A DNA stretch of 64,000 nucleotides, from positions 140,001-204,000 of the forward strand of contig JACEFZ010012647.1 of NCBI GenBank assembly GCA_014155875.1. Reading direction: 5' to 3'. A model generated the notes under the pieces. It was given only the letters and a program-made list of their open reading frames with translations, did no database searches and was not told where the DNA came from. Source of the DNA: Cepaea nemoralis (lineage: Eukaryota > Mollusca > Gastropoda > Stylommatophora > Helicidae). Made by a program: the position numbers and the translations under genes. Positions 34,077 through 46,446 of the stretch are shown here, piece after piece; the stretch's first letter is position 1; every line of letters starts with the position of its first letter.

Positions 34077-35690
34077 TGAGGAAGTGTGGATTTATGGAAG
34101 TAGTGGTCACAAACAACGCTATATATATTCTCAGGTCACTATATAGTGAGGAAGTGTGGATTTGTGGAAGTAGAGGTCACAAACAACGCTATATATATTC
34201 TCAGGTCACTATATAGTGAGGAAGTGTGGATTTGTGGAAGTAGAGGTCACAAACAACGCTATATATATTCTCAGGTCACTATATAGTGAGGAAGTGTGGA
34301 TTTGTGGAAGTAGAGGTCACAAACAACGCTATATATATATTCTCAGGACACTATATAGTGAGGAAGTGTGGATTTGTGGAAGTAGAGGTCACAAACAACG
34401 CTATATATATTCTCAGGTCACTATATAGTGAGGACGTGTGGATTTGTGGAAGTAGAGGTCACAAACAACGCTATATATATATTCTCAGGTCACTATATAG
34501 TGAGGAAGTGTGGATTTGTGGAAGTAGAGGTCACAAACAACGCTATATATATTCTCAGGTCACTATATAGTGAGGAAGTGTGGATTTGTGGAAGTAGAGG
34601 TCACAAACAACGCTATATATATTCTCAGGTCACTATATAGTGAGGAAGTGTGGATTTGTGGAAGTAGAGGTCACAAACAACGCTATATATATTCTCAGGT
34701 CACTATATAGTGAGGAAGTGTGGACTTGTGGAAGTAGAGGTCACAAACAACGCTATATATATTCTCAGGTCACTATATAGTGAGGAAGTGTGGATTTGTG
34801 GAAGTAGAGGTCACAAACAACGCTATATATATTCTCAGGTCACTATATAGTGAGGAAGTGTGGATTTGTGGAAGTAGAGGTCACAAACAACGCTATATAT
34901 ATTCTCAGGTCACTATATAGTGAGGAAGTGTGGATTTGTGGAAGTAGAGGTCACAAACAACGCTATATATATATTCTCAGGTCACTATATAGTGAGGAAG
35001 TGTGGATTTGTGGAAGTAGAGGTCACAAACAACGCTATATATATTCTCAGGTCACTATATAGTGAGGACGTGTGGATTTGTGGAAGTAGAGGTCACAAAC
35101 AACGCTATATATATATATTCTCAGGTCACTATATAGTGAGGAAGTGTGGATTTGTGGAAGTAGAGGTCACAAACAACGCTATATATATTCTCAGGTCACT
35201 ATATAGTGAGGAAGTGTGGATTTGTGGAAGTAGAGGTCACAAACAACGCTATATATATTCTCAGGTCACTATATAGTGAGGAAGTGTGGATTTGTGGAAG
35301 TAGAGGTCACAAACAACGCTATATATATTCTCAGGTCACTATATAGTGAGGAAGTGTGGACTTGTGGAAGTAGAGGTCACAAACAACGCTATATATATTC
35401 TCAGGTCACTATATAGTGAGGAAGTGTGGATTTGTGGAAGTAGAGGTCACAAACAACGCTATATATATTCTCAGGTCACTATATAGTGAGGAAGTGTGGA
35501 TTTGTGGAAGTAGAGGTCACAAACAACGCTATATATATTCTCAGGTCACTATATAGTGGGGAAGTGTGGATTTGTGGAAGTAGAGGTCACAAACAACGCT
35601 ATATATATTCTCAGGTCACTATATAGTGAGGAAGTGTGGATTTGTGGAAGTAGAGGTCACAAACAACGCTATATATATTCTCAGGACACA
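34077..35690 (+). repeat. 70-bp minisatellite (about 23 units) within the RTE-B RT domain
   Basis: Units of 70 bp (72-74 where a TATA stretch is longer) start gtgaggaagtgtggatttgt and end ttctcaggtcactatata. In one frame each unit reads CGFVEVEVTNNAIYILR, matching the CGFV.GKGTVNAVYILR segment of RTE-B RT. The array passes directly into ...QLERDIEVKTDQHVC and FTDYTKAFDDVKHD, the next part of RT. Marker variants recur nine units apart (gaggacg at 34431 and 35065; tggacttg at 34721 and 35357), showing a higher-order repeat of about 634 bp. Confidence 0.95.
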
Positions 35691-35805
35691 ATTAGAAAGA
35701 GATATAGAAGTAAAAACAGATCAGCACGTATGCTTCACAGACTACACAAAAGCATTTGACGATGTGAAACATGACGAAATAATAAAATTACTACATATTT
35801 TGAAC

Positions 35806-38800
35806 GAGCGTTTCCGGTTTTAGGTCAAGATGGCGAGACGTGTTTCTTTCTAACTCGGCTTAGAAGGGTTGATCTGTGGTCCGACAAACCACCATCGTAA
35901 AACTTCCCGTTGTTTCAGAACCAGATTTCTGGCTCTAAATGTTATGTTGCTTCGCTGAAATTTGTTGAATTCCAAGGATATTTCAAATTGGCTATTGGAA
36001 CGTTAAAATCCAACCCACGTGTGTAGTGAAGTGTATGTTGTGTTATGAACTTTTACAACCGGACCGGGATATTCTCGACGTGTTTCCTTCTTGCTTGGCT
36101 TAAGTCGGTTTATCGACGATCCGACTAATCATTTTCCGTTGCTTCAAGATCAGTAAATGTTATAATGTGTCGCTCAAATATGTTAAACTCCAAGGATACT
36201 TTCAAGCTTGGTTATTTGAATGTCAGAACTATGTACCAGACGGGGAAAACGACTCAGGTGTGTAATGTTATGAATGAATACAACCTAGAAATTCTTGGGG
36301 TTAGCGAGTGCAGATGGGCTGACTCAGGTAAGACATTTCTCAACTGTGAACAAAAACACAGGAAGAACCGACAACCGTCATTCGAACGGAGTCGCTATCA
36401 TCATGTAAAAAAATGTAGAAAGATCACTGATCAGCTGTGAACCAGTAAATAATAGAATCATAACAGCACGTTACCAAACGAAATATTTCAAGCTAACAAT
36501 CATCCAGTGCTACGCACCTACCAACGACGATACAGACATCAACAAAGATAATTTCTATGAACAACTAATTGGTACCATCAACTCATCTCCCAAGCACGAC
36601 ATTGTTGTTGTAATGGGTGATTTCAATGCCAAGATAGGGTCTGACAATAATGGTGTTGATAGATATATGGGAATTCACGGCTTAGGGGATATGAACCAAA
36701 ACGGAGAGAGACTACTAGAATTCTGTGAAATAGCAAATCTGATAGTAGCAAACTCTTTATTTCTGCACAAAGATATACACAAAGTCACGTGGAACTCGCC
36801 TGATAGAATCACAAAAAAATCAGATAGACCATTTTTGCATTAATGCCAAATTCCGTTCATCAGTACAAGACGTTAGAGCCTACAGAGGTGCAGATGCTGG
36901 CAGTGATCACAATCTCTGCATTGCCAAACTAAGAATAAAGCTCAAGACTCTGCACAGATCACCCAGAATTAAGAAAATAAACTCACAGTCCCTAATGACT
37001 AAAGAACACCAACTCGCATTAAATTCAGAGATACAAAGCATCTATGCTAACAAGGAAAGTATATCGAGCAATGCGAATATTAAAAACAACTTTGAAGAAA
37101 ATTGGAATTTCCTAAAAAATACCTTGCTAAATGCTGCAACAAACACAGTCGGCTACGTACAAAGACAGAAGAAGAAGTGGCTAAGCGATAACACCTGGAC
37201 GAAGATACAAGAAAGAAAACAAGCAAAACTAACACTTCTTTCTGCAAAAGACACATCTACATATGAAACCCATAAGCAAAAATACTCTATGTTGGATAAA
37301 GAGGTGAAATCAAGCGCACGAAAAGACAAACAGAACTTTATTCACAGCCTGGCCTCCGACGCCGAAGCAGCTGCCAGAACTGGAAACAACAGAGCCGTAT
37401 TCCATATCATGAAGCAACAATGCAATCACTCACCTACACCAAATATACCCATCAAAGACAAACAAGGCAATCAACTGTTATCCGATGACCTTCAAAAGCA
37501 ACGATGGGCAGAACATTTCAAAGAAATATTAAATAGACCGCAGCCTGACACTGTTCCAAACCTGGATGGAGAAATTACTATGCCCCCACTAGATGCCTCC
37601 TGCGAGTCATTCACCATGGAAGAGATTAAAGCAGCCATTAAAAAAAATTGAAGAACAACAAAGCTGTTGGTGAAGATGACATCTCAGGAGAAATGCTCAA
37701 ATCAGCAGATGAGAACACCTTACAACGTTTGTTACAGCTGATCAATGAAATCTGGCAAAGCGAATCCCCACCACAACAGTGGAAAGATGGTGTAATTTTC
37801 AAACTGCCTAAAAAGGGCGATATGTCTGATTGCAATAATTGACGTGGTATCACTCTATTATCAGTACCAGGAAAACTTTTTTGTAGCATGTTACTTGAGA
37901 GATTGAAAAATGCGATAGATGAGAGGCTCATAGAAGAACAAGCAGGCTTCAGACCAAAACGGTCATGCATAGACCACATTGTCACCATCAGAATAATCAT
38001 TGAAGACTCCGTAGAATTCCAGTCGAAATTAATCACCAACTTTGTCGACTTTCAAAGAGCCTTCGACAGCATCCACCGTCCTTCACTTTGGAATCTACTT
38101 AACATCTATGGTTTTCCTACCAAATATACCAACGTCATAAAATCTTTCTACAAAGAGACACGTTGCTGCGTAAGAACAGAAACAGGCAACTCTGACTGGT
38201 TCTCAGTCAAAACAGGGGTGAAACAGGGTTGTGTCTTATCACCGATGCTTTTTGGAATAGCTATCGATTGGGTCATGCGCAAATGCACAAACAACACAAA
38301 TATGGGTATCCATTGGGTTGACAAAATTCTAGAAGACCTGGACTTTGCCGACGACATAGTGCTTTTGAGTTCAACACACCCGGATGCCCAAGAGAAAATA
38401 AAACACCTCCGAAATGTTTCAGGGCAAATTGGTCTCCAAATTAACACCACAAAAAAACTATTGATCCTACCAACAGTTCAGATGACACCAAATTGAACAG
38501 CTGCGTTCTTGAAAAAGTCAACAGCTTCACATACCTAGGAAGCAAAATGACATCTACAGGGGACTCAACACCAGAAATATCATCTAGAATCGCACTGGCA
38601 TCTAGTGCCTTCAATAAACTGTCAAACATCTGGAAGTCAAAGACACTCAGCAAACACACAAAACTTAAAATCTTCAACTCTTGTGTGATTCCAGTGTTAA
38701 CGTATGGATGTGAAAGTTGGAAGACAATTTTGAGAACAAATGTCTTAGAAGACTTCTAAACATCCACTGGACAGACTTCAGAACCAATTCGCAAATAAGA

Positions 38801-39108
38801 CAAGAGACTAAGCAAGATACAGTATCCAATTTCATAAGAAGACGCCGTTGGAACTACATCGGCCATGTACTCAGAATGGACAAGTCAAGACTCCCCTACC
38901 AAGCCCTCATATGGTCACCGGTAGGGTAAAGAAAACGGGGAAGACCAAGAGAGACCCTGCGTAGAACCATCATTAGAGAAGGCTCATTCAATGGCCAAGT
39001 AAATATCCAAGATCTACAACAGGTAGCAGCGAACCGCCAAGCATGGAGAGCGACGACTTCTGCCCTATGTGCCGCCTTAGGCTCAAGAGGAAAGACTAAC
39101 TAACTAAC
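35806..39108 (+). mobile_element. LINE-C, apparently full length
   Basis: It is flanked by the 9-bp duplication attttgaac at 35797-35805 and 39109-39117. It begins gagcgtttccggttttagg, has a 5'UTR with two related segments (about 35840-35900 and 36090-36140), and ends in a (TAAC)n tail at 39095-39108. It lies inside the old RTE-B. Confidence 0.9.
36165..39103 (+). pseudogene. LINE-C endonuclease / reverse transcriptase, several frame breaks
   Basis: The frame starts MCRSNMLN and GYLNVRTMYQTGK (endonuclease start, 36165). It continues CYAPTNDD, VMGDFNAKIG (36613) and AGSDHNLCIAKL, then the RT with KAVGEDDISGEML, RGITLLSVPGK, AGFRPKRSCIDHI, VDFQRAFDSIHR, GVKQGCVLSPMLF and LDFADDIVLL. The C-terminus shows TYGCESW, YIGHVLRMD and KRGRPRETLRRT. 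Breaks include an A-run near 36820, an A-run near 37645, a TGA at 37840, and shifts near 38490 and 38745, with a further stop near 38927. The final stop TAA is part of the TAAC tail. Several breaks sit in homopolymers. Confidence 0.88.
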
Positions 39109-39480
39109 ATTTTGAACATTGACGGCAAAGATCTACGAATAATAAATAACATATATATATTGCCGGCAAACTGCAGCCATAAGAATCAACAACCAGGTAG
39201 GAACATGTCAGTGTATAAAGAAGGGCGTTAGGCAATGTTGTGTATTGTATCCTGATTTGCTCTCATTGTACGGTGAAAATATTCTGAGAACTAAATATGC
39301 CAGGGATTTTCGTTGGTGGACATTATAGAAATAACTTACGCCATGCTGAAGACACCGTCCTGATAGTAACACGTCAGAAGAAACTACATGAAAAGATATA
39401 ACAGCGGGTGTAGAAAGCAACAAAAACATAAATTGGCCTTTTTTGTGTAGCGTAGCGTCAGCTACCATGATATACCAAAG

Positions 39481-40020
39481 TTGCTGCGGATAGACTTTCT
39501 ATGGAGAAAAGAATAAGTCACTTGAGAAGACCTGACAGAAAAGCTCGTAATTCTAGACGGATTCAAGGTCCCAGAAAAGGTCAAGTCTTCTGACAGTGTT
39601 CAGGCGGAAAGGAATGGCGTACAACTATACTTTAACAGAAACAGTCTGCCAAGAGATTTCCTGCTACTCTAGCTTGTATAAAAGCTCGAGCTCCCTAACT
39701 TTAATCACTCTCACCAACAAGGAGAAAGACAGAGTATTATATTTATGTAGTCACAAGTCGTTCATATCTTCACACATTATGCTTAGCGTAATCAAAAGTA
39801 TCACAATAACAGACTAGGTTGTTTGTACGTAATGTGATTGTACGACTGATTTATTCAGTGTGATTACTGTGATAACTATTCAATGTGATTGTAAGGTGAT
39901 TTATTCAACGAGGTTGTAGTGATACTTATGCTAGGGGAATGCATTGTGATTGTAGTGATACTTATCCAAGGTGAATTCAACGTGATTGTGGTGATGATTT
40001 CTTCACTAGGGATGTAATAC
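39481..40020. repeat. degenerate repeat built on gtgattgtagtgatac
   Basis: From about 39828 to 40005, related units of roughly 40-50 bp contain gtgattgta(g)tgata and cttat(t)caa. The preceding 350 bp has no identified feature. Confidence 0.6.
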
Positions 40021-40536
40021 AGAGTTAGTTCAAGCAGTGTCACGTTGCTTATTTACCTGTATGGGTTTGGTGCTAATATGCCTCGCGATTCATATGGGAA
40101 ACGACGTGTGTTTATACAGCGCGATTCTGGATGGAATGGTGTGTGTAATAGCATCGCGATGGTTGCAGGAACGTCAAGTCTCCTATCTTCCACTATACCA
40201 CTTTCTACCACATGGTCTTGGGATGACTCTACTTGGGTTAGAGCGATTATGAAGATGAGGTCTTCCTCACTCTGAGAGAAGAGAGAAACCTTGAGATGGG
40301 ATGCCCAACAGCACCCTATGTATATGATAATTGGCCCTCACTGAGCAGGGAAGCCATTCATGCTTACCCACCGCTAATTAACGGAGTAAAGGAACGGAAA
40401 TGGACTTATACTATCTACATGTAGTTAATTATCATGTATAATAATAACACCCTTTACCTTCTAAATAGATGGAGTTACAAGGAGAGTTTCTCTTGGGTCT
40501 GGGACTCAGAGCCCGGAAGAGAAACTGATAAAGATA

Positions 40537-40623
<87 letters not shown>

Positions 40624-40645
40624 CTGATGATGATGATGATGATGA
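40537..40645. repeat. (GAT)n microsatellite
   Basis: A trinucleotide run that produces poly-Asp, poly-His and poly-Ser frames, which are artefacts. Confidence 0.97.
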
Positions 40646-40818
40646 TGGATTGTCCGGACGGACAATTCTCACTGAGAATAGTCCCCTGCACTGATGTATG
40701 ACTTTAATGGTTTATGTTAAGTGATGAGGGGAGAAGAAAGAGGGAGTGTTAGAAGTTTGAGGAGCAGGTGACAGGGGTCGGGTAACCACCAGACCGGTAC
40801 TTACTGGAACCGTGCCTC

Positions 40819-40955
40819 TCAGACGAGCAATTCCAGGTGCTGCCTGACAACAGTAATGCACTCCTGCCTGAGCTCTTTCTTGATGAACAATGATCCTGTA
40901 AGCCGTGATGAGCGGTTCACGAACATGATATACTGAAGGTATTGTGAGAATTCTA
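40819..40955 (-). other. possible isolated exon
   Basis: Reading leftward, an AG (tgcacatggttag) precedes an open stretch of about 45 codons (ILTIPSVYHVREPLITAYRI...). It is followed by a consensus donor GTAAGTACC near 40818-40810. No family is recognised and no neighbouring exon was found. It may be chance. Confidence 0.25.
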
Positions 40956-40969
40956 ACCATGTGCAAATA

Positions 40970-43620
40970 TGTCCAAGTTGGTACATATTGTTCTCACTTA
41001 GATCCTATCCTTACAGGGTCTACTTGAAGTTATGGAATCAAGATATGCAATCCGAGGTGGAGAACCATGGCTATTGGCTCTTTTTGCAGTCTTACCCCCT
41101 CCTAATCGTCAGTGTACAGGGAGCTAGCCTCTTGAGTCCCCGTCACGAAATGCCTTCATTCGGCCGTGTAGTCTAGGGAAAACAACCCCGAGATTACCCT
41201 ACCCGTTCCCCTCTTAAATGATCATCTATTGTTTTGCAAGTCTAGAAGGTACGAAAAACATGACACGGTGAGCTTAGCTTAGTGAGACCGACTGCGGTCA
41301 GTTGTGCTGAATTATTCAAGACGGCTAGACGCCGAGTATCATTGTGTATTTCATTAAGGCTGCGACGAATGATGCCTTCAAAGGTTTCGAAGGACCTCGA
41401 CATCGTCTTAAGCATGCCGAAGGTATGTTGAGTAACTTAGGTTAGTTAGAGTTGTGTCGGTAGTCGGCGACCGCGATAGAGCTAGGCGGCCGTGTAATAG
41501 TCGTTGTGCGGGAAAGTGAGTAAGTGTGAACAGGTAACATTGTGTGGGCCTTGAGTCAACCTTTTCGGGGAGCGTACGGTACGGCACTATATAAATTCTG
41601 GCTGGTAATAGGGATGTGAACCAGGGAGATTGGATAGAACCTGGAAGAGGTTCGGATGCACAACCACCGGTCCTACTTCAGGGGCATTCTGTCTACTATT
41701 ACTAATGATTCATTAACCATATATGTCATGTAGAAGTGTTTCAGGGTAGGACGACACCTCAGAAATGAGGGACAGACGACCTTGGCCCAAGCTATACTCT
41801 AGTCCGGGAAAGACGGCGCAGTTCAAAGAGCGGCCTTACAGGTCCTAGGCCCAGTTCATCTCCGGCACTGGAGAGCTGCTTATGAGGGAGACTGGACTCT
41901 TGTGTGAAGAGTCCCTAATGCTGAGGAGAAGTGGTGAGTGTTAATTTATCCTTGGTACCTGATGCTTTCACCGAGTATTGTCCTCCACAGGTTCTGCCTT
42001 CCTGATTGAGATGTTGAACGTCCGGTGACGGGTCCGGTGATTGGGACCAAGGCAAATTATGTAATCAGCAGTCCGGGGACACCTCAACGATTTTCAAGGT
42101 GTACATGCTTCAGAGAGTCTACTACGTCAGTGCACGGGGCCAGCTACCATTTTGCCAACGTCATTACCACTTGTAGTTCAACATGGCCACTTCATACGTT
42201 TGTCGCCTTACCTTACGGCAAGTATACGTGTTGAGTTCTCGTCCACCACGTGAAAACATTAGACCGAACAACCGCCCGAGAGGGCAAAATACCATTAGCG
42301 ATTTGTGCCAGGCCGCTTTGTCTCTTGATTCTGCCTGAGTGCAAAGACACTAGAGACAGTAGGGCCTTTACCAACAGAGACTGAACGGGTGCTCCCACAC
42401 TAAAGACACTCTACGAGATTTATAGAGAGTGAGCGACGGCGTGGCAAGTCTCCAACCGGCCACATTAAAGACATTCGGACTTATTATGAACAGTGTGGGC
42501 CGGCATTCAAAGTCGTCACAGAAGAGAGGTTCTAGGAAACAGTTTAGACGGAACGAACACCTTCCATTCTCCCTGGGAATACGGGATCTTGTTGGAGGAC
42601 TCGATACACGCGGTGAGGTCTGTTACCGACGACCTGTGGCGTACAACACTAGATCTTCCTATGATGACAGCTACTTCCTGATGCTACTCCGGTGCTTCTT
42701 TGTCTAGACATCCCTAGCAGCCGCTAGGTCTATCTCATCCTCCTCATCATCATCATCATTTGTACAATACACACTTTCGTCGCCATAGATAGATGCCAGA
42801 GTTGCGTCACGCATTTAGGACGGAGTGTTATCGGGTAATGTCCATTGTGTGAGTGAAAGAGAGATAGGTATCCAGAGGCTGGTGGGGTATAGTAGATCGA
42901 ATACACCTATTTCCAATTCTTAAGACATCCCGTAGTTAAGATGTGGTATCAGTTCCCCTCGCCCCAGGGAATGTTGCAACAATCCCCTCAAAGGGATGTG
43001 CAAATGAAGATTCAGGTTTTCAGCGAACCAACTTGACTTATCCAGAGAAGACTCTGAACGTCAGGCGAATGTGAACCTAAGCCTGAAAGAGACTGATTAA
43101 AGCTACCTGAACGTTGGCCTATCTTTAGATGAACGATGGCCTATATCTGTATGTGAATAGCTACCTCAACGATGGCCTATATCCACATGTGAATCTTAGA
43201 CTGATATATGAGTAGTATATAGGATGGAAACGAAGCGGTTTGAGATATAAAATACCTCATATACAAAGAATATATAGAGAGGACCATGAGGAGCCATGAG
43301 GACCCGCATTGTTTAGTAAGCTCAAAGAAGGGAAGGAGGGACCATAATTTAGGCATAATCGATAGGTGTGTGCAGGCTGTTACGGGTTGATGTATTCGTA
43401 TCTTTGGTAAGATCGGCGAACATCTGTGAGCAAAAAGTCGATATTGCCGGCAGTTGAATATCAGTGACTGGGTCGAGGGAGGTCGCTGGTGCCATCTGTT
43501 TTTAATCAAGGGCGATGTCGGAATAAAATAATAAGCGCATAGAACGATGTGTGGGGTGGGTTGGTAAGTGGCGAAAGATGGCGGGGGTGCGTAGTTGGTC
43601 ATAGTGGGATATCACCAATG
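40970..43620. other. intergenic stretch without identified genes
   Basis: No frame shows family motifs. A TATA-like ctatataaattctgg lies at 41588. Around 43085-43200 a diverged repeat of aacgatggcctatat(c)tgtatgtgaat occurs. Parts near 41.2-42.7 kb look richer in G+C than the surroundings. Confidence 0.45.
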
Positions 43621-43621
43621 T

Positions 43622-43955
43622 GTAACAGGGGTATCTAGTTGTTGTCAATGCGCTTGATAGGTTCGAGTCCTACTGTGTGGTGGAGTAGTGTAGTAGTAGT
43701 AGTCTAGGGTGTAACGGGGATAGGTGGTGCCGTAGGCATCGTTTGAGAGTTGAAACACGCACCTGGTTGATAAGGGTGTCCACCCTATGCGGCTCTTTTT
43801 AAGTGTATACTAAGCCGTAAACGTATAACAAAGGTGTCTAGTTGCTGCCATAGCGCTTGACAGGTTCGAGTCCTACAGTGTGGTGGGATAGTGTGGCAGT
43901 GGGCGAGTATGTAACGCAGCTAGGTGGTATCATTGGCGGTTCAAATCACGCCTAT
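43622..43955. repeat. duplicated tRNA-like modules
   Basis: Two diverged direct copies (43622-43770 and 43822-43955) each hold two tRNA-like segments. The first has tctagttg(t/c)tg followed by aggttcgagtccta, a good pol III B-box. The second has ataggtggt or ctaggtggt followed by a weaker B-box (ggttcaaatcac in copy 2). They could be SINE heads or a tRNA-like satellite. Confidence 0.55.
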
Positions 43956-43959
43956 GGTC

Positions 43960-44400
43960 GCTAACTATACCCAACATAAGTACCAGAGAAGCAAATCACG
44001 ATGTGTCGCTTTGCATTCTCCTCAGAAACGTGACTGCTCAGTGTCTTCACATTCATACAAAAGCATAGGTTCAATGTAACACCGCAACACTCTTTTCTCT
44101 TAGAAATTGGTATCTTTTTATTGGTCAATATGTTTTTAATCTTCGCTATGGCGATTCTTGTTCTAATCTCTTCAAGACATCTCCCATCAGCTGTTATGAC
44201 TGTTCCGAGATACTTGTATCTATTCACTTGTTTCAGAATATTCCCATTTACATGTATATTACATCGTGGTATTTCATTCTTCCTAGTGACGATCATAATC
44301 CGTGTCATTTTATAATTAATTCTAACCCTAGTTGTTCACTGTGTACAACAACCGCCTCTACTAAATATTGCAGATCCTACGCAGTGTCTGTTGATTACAT
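43960..44400 (-). mobile_element. RTE-B fragment
   Basis: The minus strand reads IMIVTRKNEIPRCNIHVNGN, YKYLGTVITADGRCLEEIRT and AIAKIKNILTNKK, matching the post-RT part of the intact RTE-B. It has shifts and no full frame. Confidence 0.85.
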
Positions 44401-44473
44401 AAATTATATGAAGGCAGTTGATAAGTTAAATTAGATGAAGACATTTTTTTACAGAAATTAAATGAAGACATCT

Positions 44474-44598
44474 GACTAGAAATATTTAATAAAGCTACGA
44501 AAAATAAATAAAAAAACAAACAAACAAACAAACAAACAAACAAACAAAACAAAAAAACAAACAGGGATCTACCGTTGTGAGAAAAGCATATAAGTATG
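44474..44598. repeat. 125-bp direct repeat with (CAAA)n, copy 1
   Basis: Starts gactagaaatatttaataaa, contains (caaa)n, and ends gcatataagtatg. Copy 2 lies at 46304-46424. Confidence 0.9.
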
Positions 44599-44624
44599 TT
44601 AATGTCAGTTCCTGTGAACATATT

Positions 44625-44765
44625 TAGCAGAATTATTCTGAATAGTATATGCCTAATTAGCTTTAAGGTGAAATCGATACTGCTGTACCGATCGGAAACA
44701 AGAAGAATGACTAAAACAATTACTAATAAACAACAAACATTTATTAACTGGTGCCCACCATTGGC
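44625..44765 (+). pseudogene. LINE relic (post-RT segment)
   Basis: The plus frame reads FKVKSILLYRSETRRMTKTI and then TNKQQTFIN. This resembles LLYGSETWRMT...TNKLQ.FIN of many LINEs. Confidence 0.6.
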
Positions 44766-44999
44766 GTTCATGTCTCATTCAACAATTAGTATAATACCTA
44801 TGTATATGTATATATATATATGAAGATATATTCAAGGTGATTTCTAAGAACACATTTCCTCATATCACACGCTACAAAAGACATATTTCGCTCAAACTTA
44901 AACATTAAGAGTGGAAAAAAGTATGTTGTAGATACTGTTTTTCCTTTGTTTCTAGTGAGACTTGATTATTTGTTGTTCTATCAGGTCCTGATATGTATA

Positions 45000-45105
45000 T
45001 TTTCACCACATCTTCACTGGTGTTTTTCATCTTGTCTGCTCATTGCGCCCGCTTCACAGTCATACAAAAGTACAGGTTCTATGAAAGACAGAGACACTTT
45101 GCGGT
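45000..45105 (-). pseudogene. short RTE-B relic
   Basis: The minus frame reads SFIEPVLLYDCEAGAMSRQD, corresponding to RCYIEPVLLYGCEAWTMSSQ of RTE-B. Confidence 0.7.
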
Positions 45106-45835
45106 TATTGTTAACCAAAATGACAAATGAGAGGTCGGTTAATATGTAAGTATTTTTAAATAAATATACACAGGGCTGGCTGGTATATAATGATAACAAA
45201 GGTAGCTAGTTTTAGAAAACGAAATAGACGTGCTACCATAATAATATCCACACAGAATTGGTGTTACAGATTTCGCCTACTCCTCACCAAAAGCAGACAC
45301 CGAAGAAGGGTAATGGCATTTTTGCAGTTGCGAAGTGCCGTATTAGAAGACCAAATATTAACCTCAAGGTGCGGGTTAATCCAAATCTAGTGAGTGTCTT
45401 CATTCTGATCTAGAGTTGTTTACAGTGCCTCCCACGCAAACAGAGGTGGAATAGTGACTATGTGTAGCTTAACTGTGGTGGTACCATCTGAAGATATTAA
45501 TCAGCTACCTGGTACCCAGTGAAGATGACAGATAACCGATGCGGGATAGGTCGCGTGGCCCTCAACAAAACATACAATGAAATAACGGTGAAATGAAATG
45601 TTGCGTCTCCGCGAAGCATTATTTTAGAAACCAAAGATTACAATCGATCTGAGAGGGTAACAATAGACAGGCTAATCCTACCAGAAAGAGGTGTCTTATA
45701 CACTGGGTACCAACGACAGACACCTGGCCAAAAAGAACAATAGGGTCTAGAGGGTACCATAGATCATATGGAGGTAACAGCTTCGATTCCGACGGGGTTG
45801 TGTGGCGAAAATATTGGTTGTGTTAATTAGCTGTG
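45106..45835. other. no feature identified
   Basis: There are short frames only, with no motif or repeat noted. Confidence 0.5.
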
Positions 45836-46279
45836 ATGGAGAAACTCAGACACGATGAATTCAAAAGGTGCTGGATTGAAAGAGAAAAGAAGAAACCAAA
45901 AAAAAAAAAACTCAAGAGACCGGTAGAATACCCAACTACAATCTTGGAACAGGATACCGACTACTCGTACTACATAGAAGATGGAAAGAGAAAACCATGG
46001 CTGACCGCGGAGGAAAACCGCGAATGGCAGAAGCTAAAACTCGACGATGAAAAAAAAAGCACAAGAAGGAAAAAAGAAACGTCGAAAAGCTCCTACAGAA
46101 AATACACAAAAAAGGAGACTAAAAGACCTAATAACAAGTCCTTATAAGGACTACAGCCAGTCAAGCCAGACGAGCCAGGAGCCTACACCAACAAAGAAAA
46201 CCACAAGAACAGACGAGCACAAAGGATTGCCGGCGATCGTTCCCCCAGCTGACGTCACCGACACAAACCAACATAACTA
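45836..46279 (+). pseudogene. Lys-rich unknown protein between two direct repeats
   Basis: The ATG at 45836 (MEKLRHDEFKRCWIERE...) opens a strongly basic frame with KKPKKKKLKRP, an acidic middle (EQDTDYSYYIEDGK) and a Trp-containing charged helix. Around 46045-46060, in an A-run, the reading most likely shifts. The second frame continues RKAPTENTQKRRLKDLI and then QTSQEPTPTKKT, ending at 46279. It resembles nothing that I can name; a retroelement ORF1-like protein is one possibility. Confidence 0.4.
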
Positions 46280-46303
46280 GTCCGAGATAGGACTCACAAG
46301 ACT

Positions 46304-46424
46304 GACTAGAAATATTTAATAAAGCTACGAAAAAAAAATAAAAAAACAAACAAACAAACAAACAAACAAACAAAACAAAAAAACAAACAGGGATCTACCG
46401 TTGTGAGAAAAGCATATAAGTATG
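46304..46424. repeat. 125-bp direct repeat with (CAAA)n, copy 2
   Basis: Same order as 44474-44598, nearly identical apart from the A/CAAA run lengths. Confidence 0.9.
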
Positions 46425-46446
46425 ATCTAGATCTATGGTACCCTCT

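Noticed and set aside
34216..35276. Repeated 70-118-codon frames in the array as a protein family
   Set aside because: They arise because a 70-bp unit shifts frame each time and closes after three units; they are repeat artefacts.
34077..35690. CRISPR-like array because of regular repeats
   Set aside because: Units are contiguous with no spacers and encode part of an RT domain. It is a minisatellite in an animal LINE.
40432..40694. poly-His / poly-Asp / poly-Ser proteins
   Set aside because: Translations of a (GAT)n microsatellite in different frames.
41580..42700. LTR or gag-like region, from a TATA box and a 92-codon frame
   Set aside because: No direct repeat partner, PBS or protein motif could be found.
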